A stretch of DNA of 64,000 nt, taken from NCBI GenBank assembly GCA_032156805.1, contig JALDXQ010000001.1, positions 99,153 to 163,152 of the forward strand, given 5' to 3'. Under the pieces are notes generated by a model. That model searched no databases. It was given only the letters and a program-made list of their open reading frames with translations, and was not told the DNA's origin. Below, one piece after another: positions 42,072 through 50,647 of the stretch. The DNA comes from Gp6-AA40 sp032156805. GTDB taxonomy: Bacteria > Acidobacteriota > Vicinamibacteria > Vicinamibacterales > UBA2999. How positions within the stretch are numbered: position 1 is the stretch's first letter; each line of letters starts with the position of its first letter. The position numbers and the translations under genes were made by a program.

Positions 42072-43577
42072 ATGAAGAGGCGAGTGAGTCTCGTGGTCAC
42101 GCTTCTCGCGCTGTTGTCTGCACCTGTTCTGGGGCAGACGTGGATGTTGCCTCGTACACCGTGGGGCGATCCCGATCTGCAAGGCAACTACTCGAACAAG
42201 TACGAGCAGGGGACGCCGTTCGAGCGACCCGCGGAGTTCGAGGGACGCACGATCGATCAGATCAAGGGCAACGAGCTCGAGCAACTCGTAAAAGAGCGGG
42301 CTGACGAACTGCTCCTCAACTCGCCGTTCACCGGTGGCGATCCCGTTGCCGGCAACTTTGGCGGCGCTCCTGCTTTCTACGATCGCTTCGAAGCCAGCCG
42401 GGGCAGCCGCCCGTGGTTCGTCGTCGATCCCGCCGACGGACGCATTCCGGCGATGAGCCCCGAAGGGCAGAAGGCATCTGCCGCACGCGTCGCCGCACGA
42501 GCGGCCGCACGCAAAGGCCGGGGACCGTCGGATTCGTACACGGACCGCAGTCTCTACGATCGCTGCATCACGCGCGGCCTGCCGGGTTCGATGATGCCGG
42601 CCAACTACGGCAACTCGTATCGCATCATCCAGAGCCCGGGCTACGTGGCGATCTCGTACGAGATGGTGCACGAGACGCGCATCATCCCGCTCGATGGGCG
42701 TCCGCAGGTTGGAACGGCGATTCGTCAGTACATGGGCGAACCGCGCGGCCGGTGGGACGGCAACACGCTGGTCGTCGAGACGAGCCGGTTCAGGAACGAA
42801 CCGGTGTACCGAGGTTCCAATCCCGAGGCGCTGACGCTGATCGAGCGTTTCACCCTGGTTGCACCTGACAAGATCGAGTGGTCGGTGACAGTCGATGACC
42901 CGACGTCGTGGTCGAGGCCGTGGACGTTTGCGATGCCGCTGACACGCAACGACGATGAGGCGATCTTCGAGTATGGCTGCCACGAAGGCAATCTCGCGAT
43001 GGCAAACCTCCTGAGCGGTGCTCGGAAGCTGGAGGCGGCGGGAAGCGTCGTGACTGACGATGGCGTGGGCGATGCGGAGACGCCCGCACCGAGAGCGGCG
43101 CGAGCGAGCAACGAAGTGTCAGCCGCGAGTCCCGGATCGAGGAACACGAGCCCTGAACCAGCAATAGCGAGCCCGCCGCTGGCCGGTTCGTTGCTGTCAG
43201 GGCAGTGGCAGTTGTCGAGTCAGAGCGGGCGTGGCAACTTCGCTGGCTACTCGACGCCCTCGCGCTTGAGGATTACGGAATCAGCCAACTCGGTCACCAT
43301 CGAGTCCAACACCGGGACTGAAGGACAGATGGCGTCGGCGACGTATCGTCTCGATGGGGCCGAGACAGTGGTGCCCGGGCCGCTCGGGTGGGATACGCGC
43401 GCGAAGGCATCGCGCCGGGACGGTGCGCTCGTCATCGCGGTCACGCGGACGATCGACGGACCCGAGGGAAAGCTGCGGTTCGAGATTTCCGACGTGTATC
43501 GTCTTGACGACGGCGCGCTGACTCTCGAGCGTACGCAGGGCAGCCGCACGCGAAAGATGACTTACGCACGACGGTGA
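42072..43577 (+). CDS. secreted PWGDPDLQG-family protein (copy 3, with C-terminal domain)
   Basis: A 501-residue exported protein with a signal peptide (about 1-22, ending VLGQT). Residues about 27-335 repeat the family motifs: RTPWGDPDLQGNY, SLYDRCITRGLPGSMMPA, SPGYVAISYEMVHETRIIPLDG, EPRGRWDGNTLVV and EYGCHEGNLAMANLL. A Ser/Ala/Pro linker (about 340-370) leads to a lipocalin-like or beta-barrel C-terminal domain (about 375-500) that the other copies lack. AGGAGGG precedes the ATG. The next gene starts five bases after the stop. Confidence 0.88.
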   Translation: MKRRVSLVVTLLALLSAPVLGQTWMLPRTPWGDPDLQGNYSNKYEQGTPFERPAEFEGRTIDQIKGNELEQLVKERADELLLNSPFTGGDPVAGNFGGAPAFYDRFEASRGSRPWFVVDPADGRIPAMSPEGQKASAARVAARAAARKGRGPSDSYTDRSLYDRCITRGLPGSMMPANYGNSYRIIQSPGYVAISYEMVHETRIIPLDGRPQVGTAIRQYMGEPRGRWDGNTLVVETSRFRNEPVYRGSNPEALTLIERFTLVAPDKIEWSVTVDDPTSWSRPWTFAMPLTRNDDEAIFEYGCHEGNLAMANLLSGARKLEAAGSVVTDDGVGDAETPAPRAARASNEVSAASPGSRNTSPEPAIASPPLAGSLLSGQWQLSSQSGRGNFAGYSTPSRLRITESANSVTIESNTGTEGQMASATYRLDGAETVVPGPLGWDTRAKASRRDGALVIAVTRTIDGPEGKLRFEISDVYRLDDGALTLERTQGSRTRKMTYARR

Positions 43578-43581
43578 TGCC

Positions 43582-44079
43582 ATGGCGGCTCCGATTTTTC
43601 CCGCGGAGTTTGTCGTCCTGAGCTTCGAGCGTCCCGAAGGGGAGCGGTTCGCGATCTTCCGTCATAACGACTGGATCCGATCAGCGCCGCCGGTTCAATG
43701 GAGCTCACCAGCGGCAGCGCTGGCGGCCGTGGAGGAGTTCGTCCGATCCCTGGAACTGCTGACGGAAGAGACTCTCCGTACACAACTGCACGATATGGGG
43801 CTCGCAGGCGACGCGGTGACGAAACATATCGCCAAGGCGCGCAATATGCGGCAGATGAACATGGGCATATCGTGGGAGCGCGTGACGGAGGTCGGGTATC
43901 GCAACGAAGAGGGACAGGAAGTCGTTGCGAAAACCACCCGTACCGGAGGTGAGCCCGAGCAGCATGTCTTCATGGTGCGGTGCAGCGTGTGTGGCCACGA
44001 GTACGGCATCTATGGCGCGGAGATTCCGCATCGCTGTTGCCCGAGCTGTCAGGACGGCCCGCCTGGTCTGCCGGTATGA
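43582..44079 (+). CDS. unknown protein with C-terminal zinc ribbon
   Basis: A 165-residue soluble protein. The N-terminal part is mixed alpha/beta. The helix LLTEETLRTQLHDMGLAGDAVTKHIAKARN is similar in outline to short helical hairpins. The C-terminus has two CxxC-like knuckles, CSVCGHEYGIYG and HRCCPSCQ, for one zinc. No family recognised. The stop overlaps the next start (ATGA). Confidence 0.75.
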   Translation: MAAPIFPAEFVVLSFERPEGERFAIFRHNDWIRSAPPVQWSSPAAALAAVEEFVRSLELLTEETLRTQLHDMGLAGDAVTKHIAKARNMRQMNMGISWERVTEVGYRNEEGQEVVAKTTRTGGEPEQHVFMVRCSVCGHEYGIYGAEIPHRCCPSCQDGPPGLPV

Positions 44080-44867
44080 TCGCCCGGCCGTTGGCAAGCG
44101 CCGTCGTCGTCGCGGTGGCGCTGCTGAGCATCGTGGCGAATGCGCAATGGCTCGATCAGAAGTCGCCGGGCACGCCGCGGCTTCCTGATGGGACGCCGAA
44201 TCTCACCGCGCCAGCCCCAAGAACCGCCGACGGCAAGCCGGACCTGTCAGGCGTGTGGGAAGTCGTTGGCGACCGCGTCATGCCGACCGATGGCCGGATT
44301 CGGTCCAAGTACGTGTACGACATCGCGTCGGATCTGCCTGGCGGCGCGCCCTTCCTGCCATGGGCGAGGACGCTGCACGAGCAGCGCCAGAAGGTGCTGG
44401 GTGTGGGTGCGCCGACCGAGCGCTGCCTTCCACACGGCATTCCCGACGCGATGCTGACGCGCACGTTGCCTTTCAAGATCATCCCGACCGCTGGCGTGAC
44501 GATCATCCTCTTCGAAGAATTCAACAACTGGCGGCAGGTCTTTACCGATGGACGATCGCTTCCGGTCGATCCGCAACCGGCGTGGCTGGGTTACTCGGTG
44601 GGATCCTGGGATGGGGATACCTTCGTCATTCGGACATCCGGATTCAACGACAAGTCGTGGCTCGATGCGGGAGGCACGCCACACACAGAAGCGCTGACCA
44701 CGACCGAGCGGCTTCGGCGCATCGACTTCGGTCACATGGAGATCGAGTTCACGTTCGACGATCCGAAGACCTTCACCAGGCCGTGGTCAACGACGGTGAA
44801 GTTCAATCTCCTTCCCGATACGGATCTGCTGGAGTTCCACTGCGACAACGAGAAGTGGTCCAAATAA
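44076..44867 (+). CDS. distant secreted PWGDPDLQG-family protein (copy 4)
   Basis: A 263-residue exported protein with a signal peptide (about 1-24, ending ANAQW). It follows the same plan but with altered motifs: GKPDLSGVWEV in place of PWGDPDLQG, ERCLPHGIPDAMLT, IPTAGVTIILFEEFNNWRQVFTDG, GSWDGDTFVIRTSGF and DPKTFTRPWST. So it is a divergent branch of the same fold. It overlaps the zinc-ribbon gene and is in an operon with copy 3. Function unknown. Confidence 0.82.
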   Translation: MIARPLASAVVVAVALLSIVANAQWLDQKSPGTPRLPDGTPNLTAPAPRTADGKPDLSGVWEVVGDRVMPTDGRIRSKYVYDIASDLPGGAPFLPWARTLHEQRQKVLGVGAPTERCLPHGIPDAMLTRTLPFKIIPTAGVTIILFEEFNNWRQVFTDGRSLPVDPQPAWLGYSVGSWDGDTFVIRTSGFNDKSWLDAGGTPHTEALTTTERLRRIDFGHMEIEFTFDDPKTFTRPWSTTVKFNLLPDTDLLEFHCDNEKWSK

Positions 44868-44869
44868 AA

Positions 44870-44897
44870 GGGCGGGTCTGAAGAACAAGACCCGCCC
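44870..44897 (-). terminator. GGGCGGGTCT hairpin terminator
   Basis: A perfect 10-base stem (GGGCGGGTCT with AGACCCGCCC) and an eight-base loop. On the minus strand it is followed by CTTTTATTTG, so it fits an intrinsic terminator for the gene at 44943-46364. It can also end copy 4 from the other side. Same repeat family as near 7,350 and 23,650. Confidence 0.65.
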
Positions 44898-44942
44898 TAC
44901 GTTCGCAGGCCGGTCCCACTCCCGTGGACCCGGCATCAGGAA

Positions 44943-46364
44943 TTATTTCTCGAAGCTGCCAGGCCCGCCGTTGGTTGCCGGTGCGGCGTTCGCGTTGATG
45001 TTCCCGTTGGTCGCCTGCGCAGTGCCCGTTGCCTGGTTGAACGCGGCCAGCGTTGGACCCGATTCACCGCGCGGCAGCATGCTTGGACCGGACCTCAGGA
45101 ACACTTTCTCCGGTGCCGTGCCTCGATCAAAGAGCACGCCGATGAAGCAGTTGCTCATTTCATCCCAGTTCTGTGGACCCCACACGACCTTCTTCGTTGC
45201 ATCGGGATTGAAGCGATTGGCAGTGGAGTTGTCGAAGTGGGTGATCAGCTGGAGCTTCGAACCCTTCGGCAGCGCGATCGGCTCGGCGTACTGATAGCCC
45301 ATCTGCCACTCGAAATCGAAGTTGCCCTTGAGCACGGTCACCGGTGCGTTGTCGGGCGTGACGATGCGGAGCTCGAAGTCCTTGCCGCGAAGATGCATGT
45401 GCGGCTGCGCGTATACGAGCTTGGCGTCCTCACCGAAGGTGATCTCGCTCACCACTTCCGCCGCTCCCTCGCCCGGAGGAATCGCGAGGTTCAGTGCCGT
45501 TGGTCCGGCGTGGAAGAAGTAGCGCTTCTGCGGCGGGTCCTTGGCCAGCACGAGACCGAGCTTCGACACGTCGGCCGCTGGCTTGCCGGATGTCGTGTAG
45601 TGCAGCTCGAAGACCAGGTCCGACCCCTTCGGGACGAATTTGGCCGCACCTTCGATGTCGAACGACTGCGCGCCGAGACCCGGATTGAACTTCCCGAGGA
45701 TGTCGTTGCCCTCCTCGATCGCATTGCGTCCGAGGATGGCGCGATGGCTTTCCGTTTCGTACGCCTCACCCGGGACTGCGTTCTCCATCCACTTCGATCC
45801 GGGAGGACGCACCCACACCTTGCCGTGATGAAGCACGGCGGGATCGCCAGGACGCATTTCCGCCGCGGAGATCCACATGTCCTCGGGGAAGTTCGTCTTC
45901 ACGAGGATGTACTTGTAGTTGATGGTGCCCCGTGCCGGCAGCTCGAACGGCTTCGGCATCTCGACGATGACGTCGGGCTTGATGTTCCAGCCGTCATTGA
46001 ACGTCAGCGGTGGAGGCGCATCAGCCGCGTTGCCCGCGGGTGCGCCGCCATCGGCCCACGCCGACAGTGTCGCGATCTCACGATCGACGAGCCGCCGCTC
46101 GTTGGCGAAGTGACCGTAGTTCGGATCGGCGAACCATGGCGGCATCTGCCGGCTGCTGACCGCTGCCTTGATGCCGCGGGCCCACGGCCTCGCCTGCTCG
46201 TACGTCAGCAGCGACATCGGCGCCACTTCGCCGGGACGATGGCAGCCCTGGCAGTTCGCCTGAAGAATCGGGAGTACGTCTTTATAGAAGGTCGGTGTGG
46301 TCTGCGCCGCCAGGGTCGATGCTCCCAGCAAGGAACCGACGACAGCAATCAGGCACGTTCTCAT
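44943..46364 (-). CDS. cytochrome c / copper monooxygenase-like exported protein
   Basis: A 473-residue protein. A signal peptide (about 1-20, ending TLAAQ) is followed by a haem c site CQGCHRPGE near residue 39. The rest contains AQPHMHLRGKDFELRI and earlier VLHHGKVWV, the histidine clusters of ascorbate-dependent copper monooxygenases of the DBH/PHM type. So a mono-haem domain is fused to a PHM-like two-domain beta-sandwich. It would be periplasmic. The C-terminal 40 residues are Asn/Ala-rich. GAGGAGAC precedes the ATG. Confidence 0.85.
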   Translation of the reverse strand: MRTCLIAVVGSLLGASTLAAQTTPTFYKDVLPILQANCQGCHRPGEVAPMSLLTYEQARPWARGIKAAVSSRQMPPWFADPNYGHFANERRLVDREIATLSAWADGGAPAGNAADAPPPLTFNDGWNIKPDVIVEMPKPFELPARGTINYKYILVKTNFPEDMWISAAEMRPGDPAVLHHGKVWVRPPGSKWMENAVPGEAYETESHRAILGRNAIEEGNDILGKFNPGLGAQSFDIEGAAKFVPKGSDLVFELHYTTSGKPAADVSKLGLVLAKDPPQKRYFFHAGPTALNLAIPPGEGAAEVVSEITFGEDAKLVYAQPHMHLRGKDFELRIVTPDNAPVTVLKGNFDFEWQMGYQYAEPIALPKGSKLQLITHFDNSTANRFNPDATKKVVWGPQNWDEMSNCFIGVLFDRGTAPEKVFLRSGPSMLPRGESGPTLAAFNQATGTAQATNGNINANAAPATNGGPGSFEK

Positions 46365-46597
46365 GAGAGAAGTCTCCTCAGAGGTCCACCCCAGGATGTC
46401 CGACAAGTATACGGCCAATTCGGGCCCCTTCCCCCGGCAAATCCGGCGCAAATTCGACAACTGCCGAAGAGTTTACGGAGACATCAAAAGATGCCCCTTT
46501 TCGCGTGGCAGAATGACTCCAGGGGAGGCGGGTCCCGGGCTGTCATTCGGAAGGTGTTCGCCCGTGGGTGCGCTTACGTTGTTCCCTGGACAAGGAT

Positions 46598-46810
46598 ATG
46601 TCGCAAAGCTCCGATGAGTTCCATTGCCCGAGTTGCGGCGCCCGATCGGCGTTGTGGCTCCCCGATCCCGACTCGACGCGGCTGGATGTCACCCTCAAGT
46701 GCCTGACCTGCGCGACACTGATTCGACTGCCCAGGAGCAAGGTCGTTGGCGCGCGCTCGGCCGGCTCAGGAGGGTCGGCCGGTCCTTCTGAGGTATCTTC
46801 AACGCTCTAG
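46598..46810 (+). CDS. small zinc-ribbon protein
   Basis: A 70-residue protein with FHCPSCGARSALWL and KCLTCATLIRLPRSK, a four-cysteine zinc ribbon, followed by a Gly/Ser tail. AAGGAT precedes the ATG. Ribbons of this type may bind nucleic acid or a partner protein; the function is unknown. The 233 bases before it hold no gene I can support. Confidence 0.6.
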   Translation: MSQSSDEFHCPSCGARSALWLPDPDSTRLDVTLKCLTCATLIRLPRSKVVGARSAGSGGSAGPSEVSSTL

Positions 46811-46822
46811 CGCGGAGCGTTC

Positions 46823-47266
46823 GTGAACAACCTCTACTTGCTGCTGGCGCTCGGGACGGGCGCTACTGTCGCTGTCATGGTGGTCTTCAATGCGCGGCTC
46901 GGAGGACTCCTCGGAGGGCCGATCTGGGCCGCGGCCGCGCAGTTCACGGTGGCGCTGACGGCCGTGCTCTCGCTGGCGCTGCTCACGCGCCAGCCGGCGC
47001 CTGTCACGGCCGGCATTGGCGGCGCGCCATGGTGGGTTTGGACCGGTGGTGTCTTCAGTGCCACTTTCATCGTCGTCAGTACGTTTCTGACGCCGCGCCT
47101 TGGTGTCGCTGTCACGCTGTCGACCATCATCGTCGGGCAACTCCTGGCGGCGCTCATTGTCGATCACTACGGTCTGTTTGGCGGGCCTGTCGTCCGCGCG
47201 TCGTTCACCCGCGTCGCGGGCGTGGCGTTGCTGCTGGCCGGCATCACGCTCATGCGGTGGAGATGA
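46823..47266 (+). CDS. DUF606/YdcZ-type DMT-like transporter
   Basis: A 147-residue membrane protein with five hydrophobic segments: LYLLLALGTGATVAVMVVFNARLGG, IWAAAAQFTVALTAVLSLALL, a middle GGVFSATFIVVSTFLTPRLG, VAVTLSTIIVGQLLAALIVDHYG and VAGVALLLAGITLMRWR. This is one five-helix DUF606 unit, half of a usual EamA transporter; it probably works as a dimer. The start is GTG at 46823. The next gene begins two bases after its stop. Confidence 0.88.
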   Translation: MNNLYLLLALGTGATVAVMVVFNARLGGLLGGPIWAAAAQFTVALTAVLSLALLTRQPAPVTAGIGGAPWWVWTGGVFSATFIVVSTFLTPRLGVAVTLSTIIVGQLLAALIVDHYGLFGGPVVRASFTRVAGVALLLAGITLMRWR

Positions 47267-47267
47267 G

Positions 47268-47678
47268 ATGCGCGAGTCGCAACGTCGTCTGTTGACGGAA
47301 TTGAGGCACGCCCTCGTTCCGCTACATCGCACGCTGCTCGATTGGGAACGGGTGGCGTACGAGCGCGTTCACGGGCGCACGGGCGCCGCCGAGATGCTCA
47401 AGATCATCGTTGGCGATCCGCAGTTCGCGTGGTTGCGGCCGGTGTCGGAACTGATCGCCCGGATCGACGATGTGCTGCAGTCCGATGGACCTGATGTGCG
47501 GATCGATGTCGATCCCATCATCGAGCAGACGCGCAGGCTGGTCGCGCCCGACGAAGAAGGCACGCCGTACGAGCGGCGCTATCACGCGGCGCTGCAGGAA
47601 GTCCCCGATGTCGTCTTCGCGCATCGCCGGGTGACGGCGATACTGCGCGACATCCCCACGCAGGACACGCTGCATTAA
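47268..47678 (+). CDS. unknown helical protein
   Basis: A 136-residue, all-helical protein: LRHALVPLHRTLLDWERVAYERVHG, then DPQFAWLRPVSELIARIDDVLQ and a C-terminal helix. It resembles small hypothetical proteins found beside DMT transporters. No domain recognised. The ATG is two bases after the transporter stop, so the two form an operon. Confidence 0.72.
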   Translation: MRESQRRLLTELRHALVPLHRTLLDWERVAYERVHGRTGAAEMLKIIVGDPQFAWLRPVSELIARIDDVLQSDGPDVRIDVDPIIEQTRRLVAPDEEGTPYERRYHAALQEVPDVVFAHRRVTAILRDIPTQDTLH

Positions 47679-47680
47679 CG

Positions 47681-48505
47681 CTATCGCACAGCCGGGCGTC
47701 GTGCGGGTGTCGTGCCGATCATTCGCTTGAAGCAACGAATCAGATGGCTTTGATCCGCGAATCCCGTGCGATGCGCCACTTCACTGCCCGGGATGCCATC
47801 GGCCAGCAACCGGCGTGCGAGATCGACGCGCAGCCCGAGTTGAAACCGGTGGGGTGGAAGGCCGAACTGGCGACGGAAGGCGCGGGCGAAGTGCCACGGC
47901 GTGAGGCCGGCAATGGCCGCCACTTGAGCCAGGCTGATGCGGTCCGGAGCACGTGCGGCAATGTAGTCTCGCGCGCGCAGGAGCGCTTTCACCGCCGGGC
48001 TTGCCTGTCGTGTCGTTGAACCTCGGGCGGCGAGCGCGCCGGCCAGCTCGCAGAACCGTTCATCCTGCGCCAGCGGGGATTCCTGCGCCCGCAGCGCACG
48101 CTCGAGGCGTTGGAAGCGAGTCACGGCCAATTCGTCGGCGTGAACAGCGACATCGAGTTGCGCCGCCGGCTGCAGGTCCACGCTGGCTCGAAAGGCCATC
48201 GGATCGACATACATGACGACGTAGTGCGATCGACGGTCGCGATCGATCGGATCGCTGACTGCGTGCGGCTCCCATGCGTCCACCACGGAGACTGCCCGGG
48301 CTGGAACATCATGGAGCCGGCCGCGATACGAGTAGCGCCCCGGGAAGTCGATGCTGAGGCAGATCTGCATTTCCCGATGGACGTGCACGCGGCCTTGCTC
48401 TGCGCGCGCCGGCGGGTACTCGTACTCCTCGATCAGGCCGAGGCGGGACGTCCAGGCGTCGATTCTCGGAAGCGGAACAGCAAGATCGTTCAATACCGCC
48501 GGCAC
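47681..48505 (-). CDS. AraC-family transcriptional regulator
   Basis: A 274-residue regulator. Residues about 25-115 form a cupin-like ligand-binding domain (VHVHREMQICLSIDFPGRYSYRG). Residues about 170-270 hold two helix-turn-helix motifs: ISLAQVAAIAGLTPWHFARAFRRQFG and VAHRTGFADQSHLIRCFKRMIGTTPA. It is divergent from the hydrolase gene with only 18 bases between the starts, so it probably controls that operon. GTG start. The inducer is unknown. Confidence 0.92.
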   Translation of the reverse strand: MPAVLNDLAVPLPRIDAWTSRLGLIEEYEYPPARAEQGRVHVHREMQICLSIDFPGRYSYRGRLHDVPARAVSVVDAWEPHAVSDPIDRDRRSHYVVMYVDPMAFRASVDLQPAAQLDVAVHADELAVTRFQRLERALRAQESPLAQDERFCELAGALAARGSTTRQASPAVKALLRARDYIAARAPDRISLAQVAAIAGLTPWHFARAFRRQFGLPPHRFQLGLRVDLARRLLADGIPGSEVAHRTGFADQSHLIRCFKRMIGTTPARRPAVR

Positions 48506-48523
48506 CCCCGCCCGGTAGACTCG

Positions 48524-49426
48524 ATGACATTCACCATGATTGAACGAACGACGCTTCTATTCTTCCGCGGTGACGTGCAGCTCGTGGGAGAACTCTTCAG
48601 GAACACCGATCGGCTGGATGTTCAGCAGCCAGCGATTATCGTGACGGGCTCGTGGCTCACGGTCAAGGAACAGATGCCCGAGACCTACGCGTTGCGCCTC
48701 GCCGAGCGAGGATACACAGTGTTTACGTTCGACTTCTCCGGCTTTGGCGCGAGCGCCGGGTTGCCGAGGCAGGCTGAGATACCTGATCGCAAGATCGCCG
48801 ATCTGATCGCGGCCGCCGATTTCGTTGACACGCTCGCGTGCGTCGAGCCCGGTACGCTCACGCACCTTGCGATCTGCGCCAGCGCACAGTATGGGCTTGC
48901 GGCACTGGCCAGAGGCTCGCGCGTTGCGCGGTTCATCAGCGTTGCCGGCTGGTATCACGATCCGGCCAGCGTGGCGCCGTTCTACGGCGGCATGGCAGGA
49001 GTGACGACACGAGTGAATGCCGGGCGGCAGGCGTTCGAGCGATATCTCTCGACCGGAGCCACGGACACGGTTCCCGCCTACGACCCGGGCAACGAACAGG
49101 CGGGGATGTTCTTCGAACTCGATTACTACGGCAACCGGTCACGTGGCGCGGTGCCCGCGTGGACCAACAGCATGGCGACCTTGTCATGGTGTTACTGGTT
49201 CAGCTTCGATGGTTTGCGCGCGGCCGCACGGGTGCAGCAGCCGGCGCTGTTCGTGCACAGCGATGGATGCGTGTTTCCCGATCACGTGAAAGCCATCCAT
49301 GGGCAACTGCCCGGGGTGAAGCGCCTCGTCTGGTCGGAAGGGACGCAAACCGACTTCTACGATCAGCCGGTGCAAGTGTCCGTTGCCGTCGATGCTGCCG
49401 ACGTCTTTCTCGAGGAGATGCGGTGA
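48524..49426 (+). CDS. alpha/beta-hydrolase
   Basis: A 300-residue cytoplasmic hydrolase of the dienelactone-hydrolase/YcjY type. AIIVTGSWLTVKEQMPETYALRLAERGYTVFTFDFSGFGAS is the first strand and the oxyanion region; LAICASAQYGLAALA is the nucleophile elbow with CAS in place of GxSxG. A cysteine or serine may serve as nucleophile. A late strand LFVHSDGCVFPDH gives the acid. The start is ATG 48524, or 48536. It is followed directly by an NTF2-like gene (TGATG). Confidence 0.85.
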   Translation: MTFTMIERTTLLFFRGDVQLVGELFRNTDRLDVQQPAIIVTGSWLTVKEQMPETYALRLAERGYTVFTFDFSGFGASAGLPRQAEIPDRKIADLIAAADFVDTLACVEPGTLTHLAICASAQYGLAALARGSRVARFISVAGWYHDPASVAPFYGGMAGVTTRVNAGRQAFERYLSTGATDTVPAYDPGNEQAGMFFELDYYGNRSRGAVPAWTNSMATLSWCYWFSFDGLRAAARVQQPALFVHSDGCVFPDHVKAIHGQLPGVKRLVWSEGTQTDFYDQPVQVSVAVDAADVFLEEMR

Positions 49427-49893
49427 TGGAGATGAGTCAGGCCGGCGACACGATGACGCAGATGCTGCATGCCATCGACAGCAAGGAGTGGGATAGCGTA
49501 CGCCGCACGTTCGCAGACACGCTCGAAATGGACTACAGCTCACTCTTTGGCGATCGGGCGATCGTGATCGACGCCGATCAACAGGTTGCCGGGTGGCGTG
49601 CGTTTGCTGGTGCGTTCGACGTCACCCAGCACATCACTGGTCCGGTTGTCGTCGCGCCGACAGCCGGCGGGGCGATCGCTCGCACGCATGTGCGCGCGTA
49701 CCATCGCATCCGTGGTGCATCGGGGGGCGACGTCTGGATGGTAGCCGGGCACTACACCGTGAAGCTGCTGCACACCGCCGAGGGCTGGAAGATCGCGGGG
49801 ATCACGTTGAGCGTGTTCTACCAGGAGGGCAACCTGGATATTCCACAGATCGCACGCGCGCGCGCTTCGGCGTCTCGGGCGCCCGATGCCTGA
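49426..49893 (+). CDS. SnoaL/NTF2-like protein
   Basis: A 155-residue protein with the cone-shaped NTF2 fold: LHAIDSKEWDSVRRTFADTLEMDYSSLFG and a C-terminal sheet VWMVAGHYTVKLLHTAEGWKIAGITLSV. Proteins of this fold act as isomerases, dehydratases or ligand binders. It overlaps the hydrolase stop by one base and the SDR start by eight, so it belongs to one operon with them. Confidence 0.85.
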   Translation: MEMSQAGDTMTQMLHAIDSKEWDSVRRTFADTLEMDYSSLFGDRAIVIDADQQVAGWRAFAGAFDVTQHITGPVVVAPTAGGAIARTHVRAYHRIRGASGGDVWMVAGHYTVKLLHTAEGWKIAGITLSVFYQEGNLDIPQIARARASASRAPDA

Positions 49894-50590
49894 CCGCCGC
49901 GTGGCGGTGATTACCGGCGCGAATCGCGGGATGGGACTCGAGACCGCGCGCCAGTTGCTCGCACGCGGATATCGCGTCGCGCTCACCGGGCGTGACGTCG
50001 CCGCGGTCGAGCGTGCCCGCCGCACCCTCGGCGATCTCGCCGAGCACGCCGTGAGCGAACGGCTCGATGTTGCCGATCCCGCGAGCATCATCGCGGCAAG
50101 CCGGTCGATTCATGATCGATGGGAGCGCGTCGACGTGCTGGTCAATAACGCCGCCATCCTGCTCGGTGAGAACGACGAGGTGCTGTCGATCGCCGCAGAC
50201 GGTTTCAGGGAAACGTTCGAGACGAATGTGTTCGGCGTGATCGAGACATGCCGGGTGTTCGTTCCGGAAATGACCGCCCGGCGCTACGGGCGCGTCGTCA
50301 ACGTCTCATCGGGGGCCGGTCAGCTGTCGAGCATGTCCACGTACGCACCTGCCTACTCGATGTCCAAGGCGGCGCTCAATGCCCTGACGCGGATCCTGGC
50401 CGAGTCGTACCGTTCGTCAGGCGTTCTCGTGAATGCCGTCGATCCGGGTTGGGTGCGAACGGACATGGGCGGATCGTCGGCACCACGGTCGCTCGAGAAG
50501 GGGGTCGAGACGACCGTGTGGCTGGCAACGTTGCCAGAGGACGGGCCGACCGGTGGATTCTTTCGCGACCGTCGTGCGCTCGCATGGTAG
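49886..50590 (+). CDS. short-chain dehydrogenase/reductase
   Basis: A 234-residue SDR. Cofactor site TGANRGMGLETARQL, NNAAIL, and catalytic Ser/Tyr/Lys in VNVSSGAGQ and YSMSK. ALTGRDVAAVER suggests NADP preference (Arg after strand 2). It would reduce a small carbonyl. Third gene of the hydrolase operon; with the NTF2-like protein it may form a small catabolic or detoxification route under AraC control. Confidence 0.92.
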   Translation: MPDRRVAVITGANRGMGLETARQLLARGYRVALTGRDVAAVERARRTLGDLAEHAVSERLDVADPASIIAASRSIHDRWERVDVLVNNAAILLGENDEVLSIAADGFRETFETNVFGVIETCRVFVPEMTARRYGRVVNVSSGAGQLSSMSTYAPAYSMSKAALNALTRILAESYRSSGVLVNAVDPGWVRTDMGGSSAPRSLEKGVETTVWLATLPEDGPTGGFFRDRRALAW

Positions 50591-50647
50591 CGACGAACGG
50601 CCTCCTTGCGAACTCCGGGCGATCTGTGCGATTTTGACTCGTCCCGA

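Noticed and set aside
41963..42187. Full-length Uma2 gene reaching 42,187
   Set aside because: The extra N-terminal residues do not match the family and overlap the start of the secreted-protein gene on the other strand.
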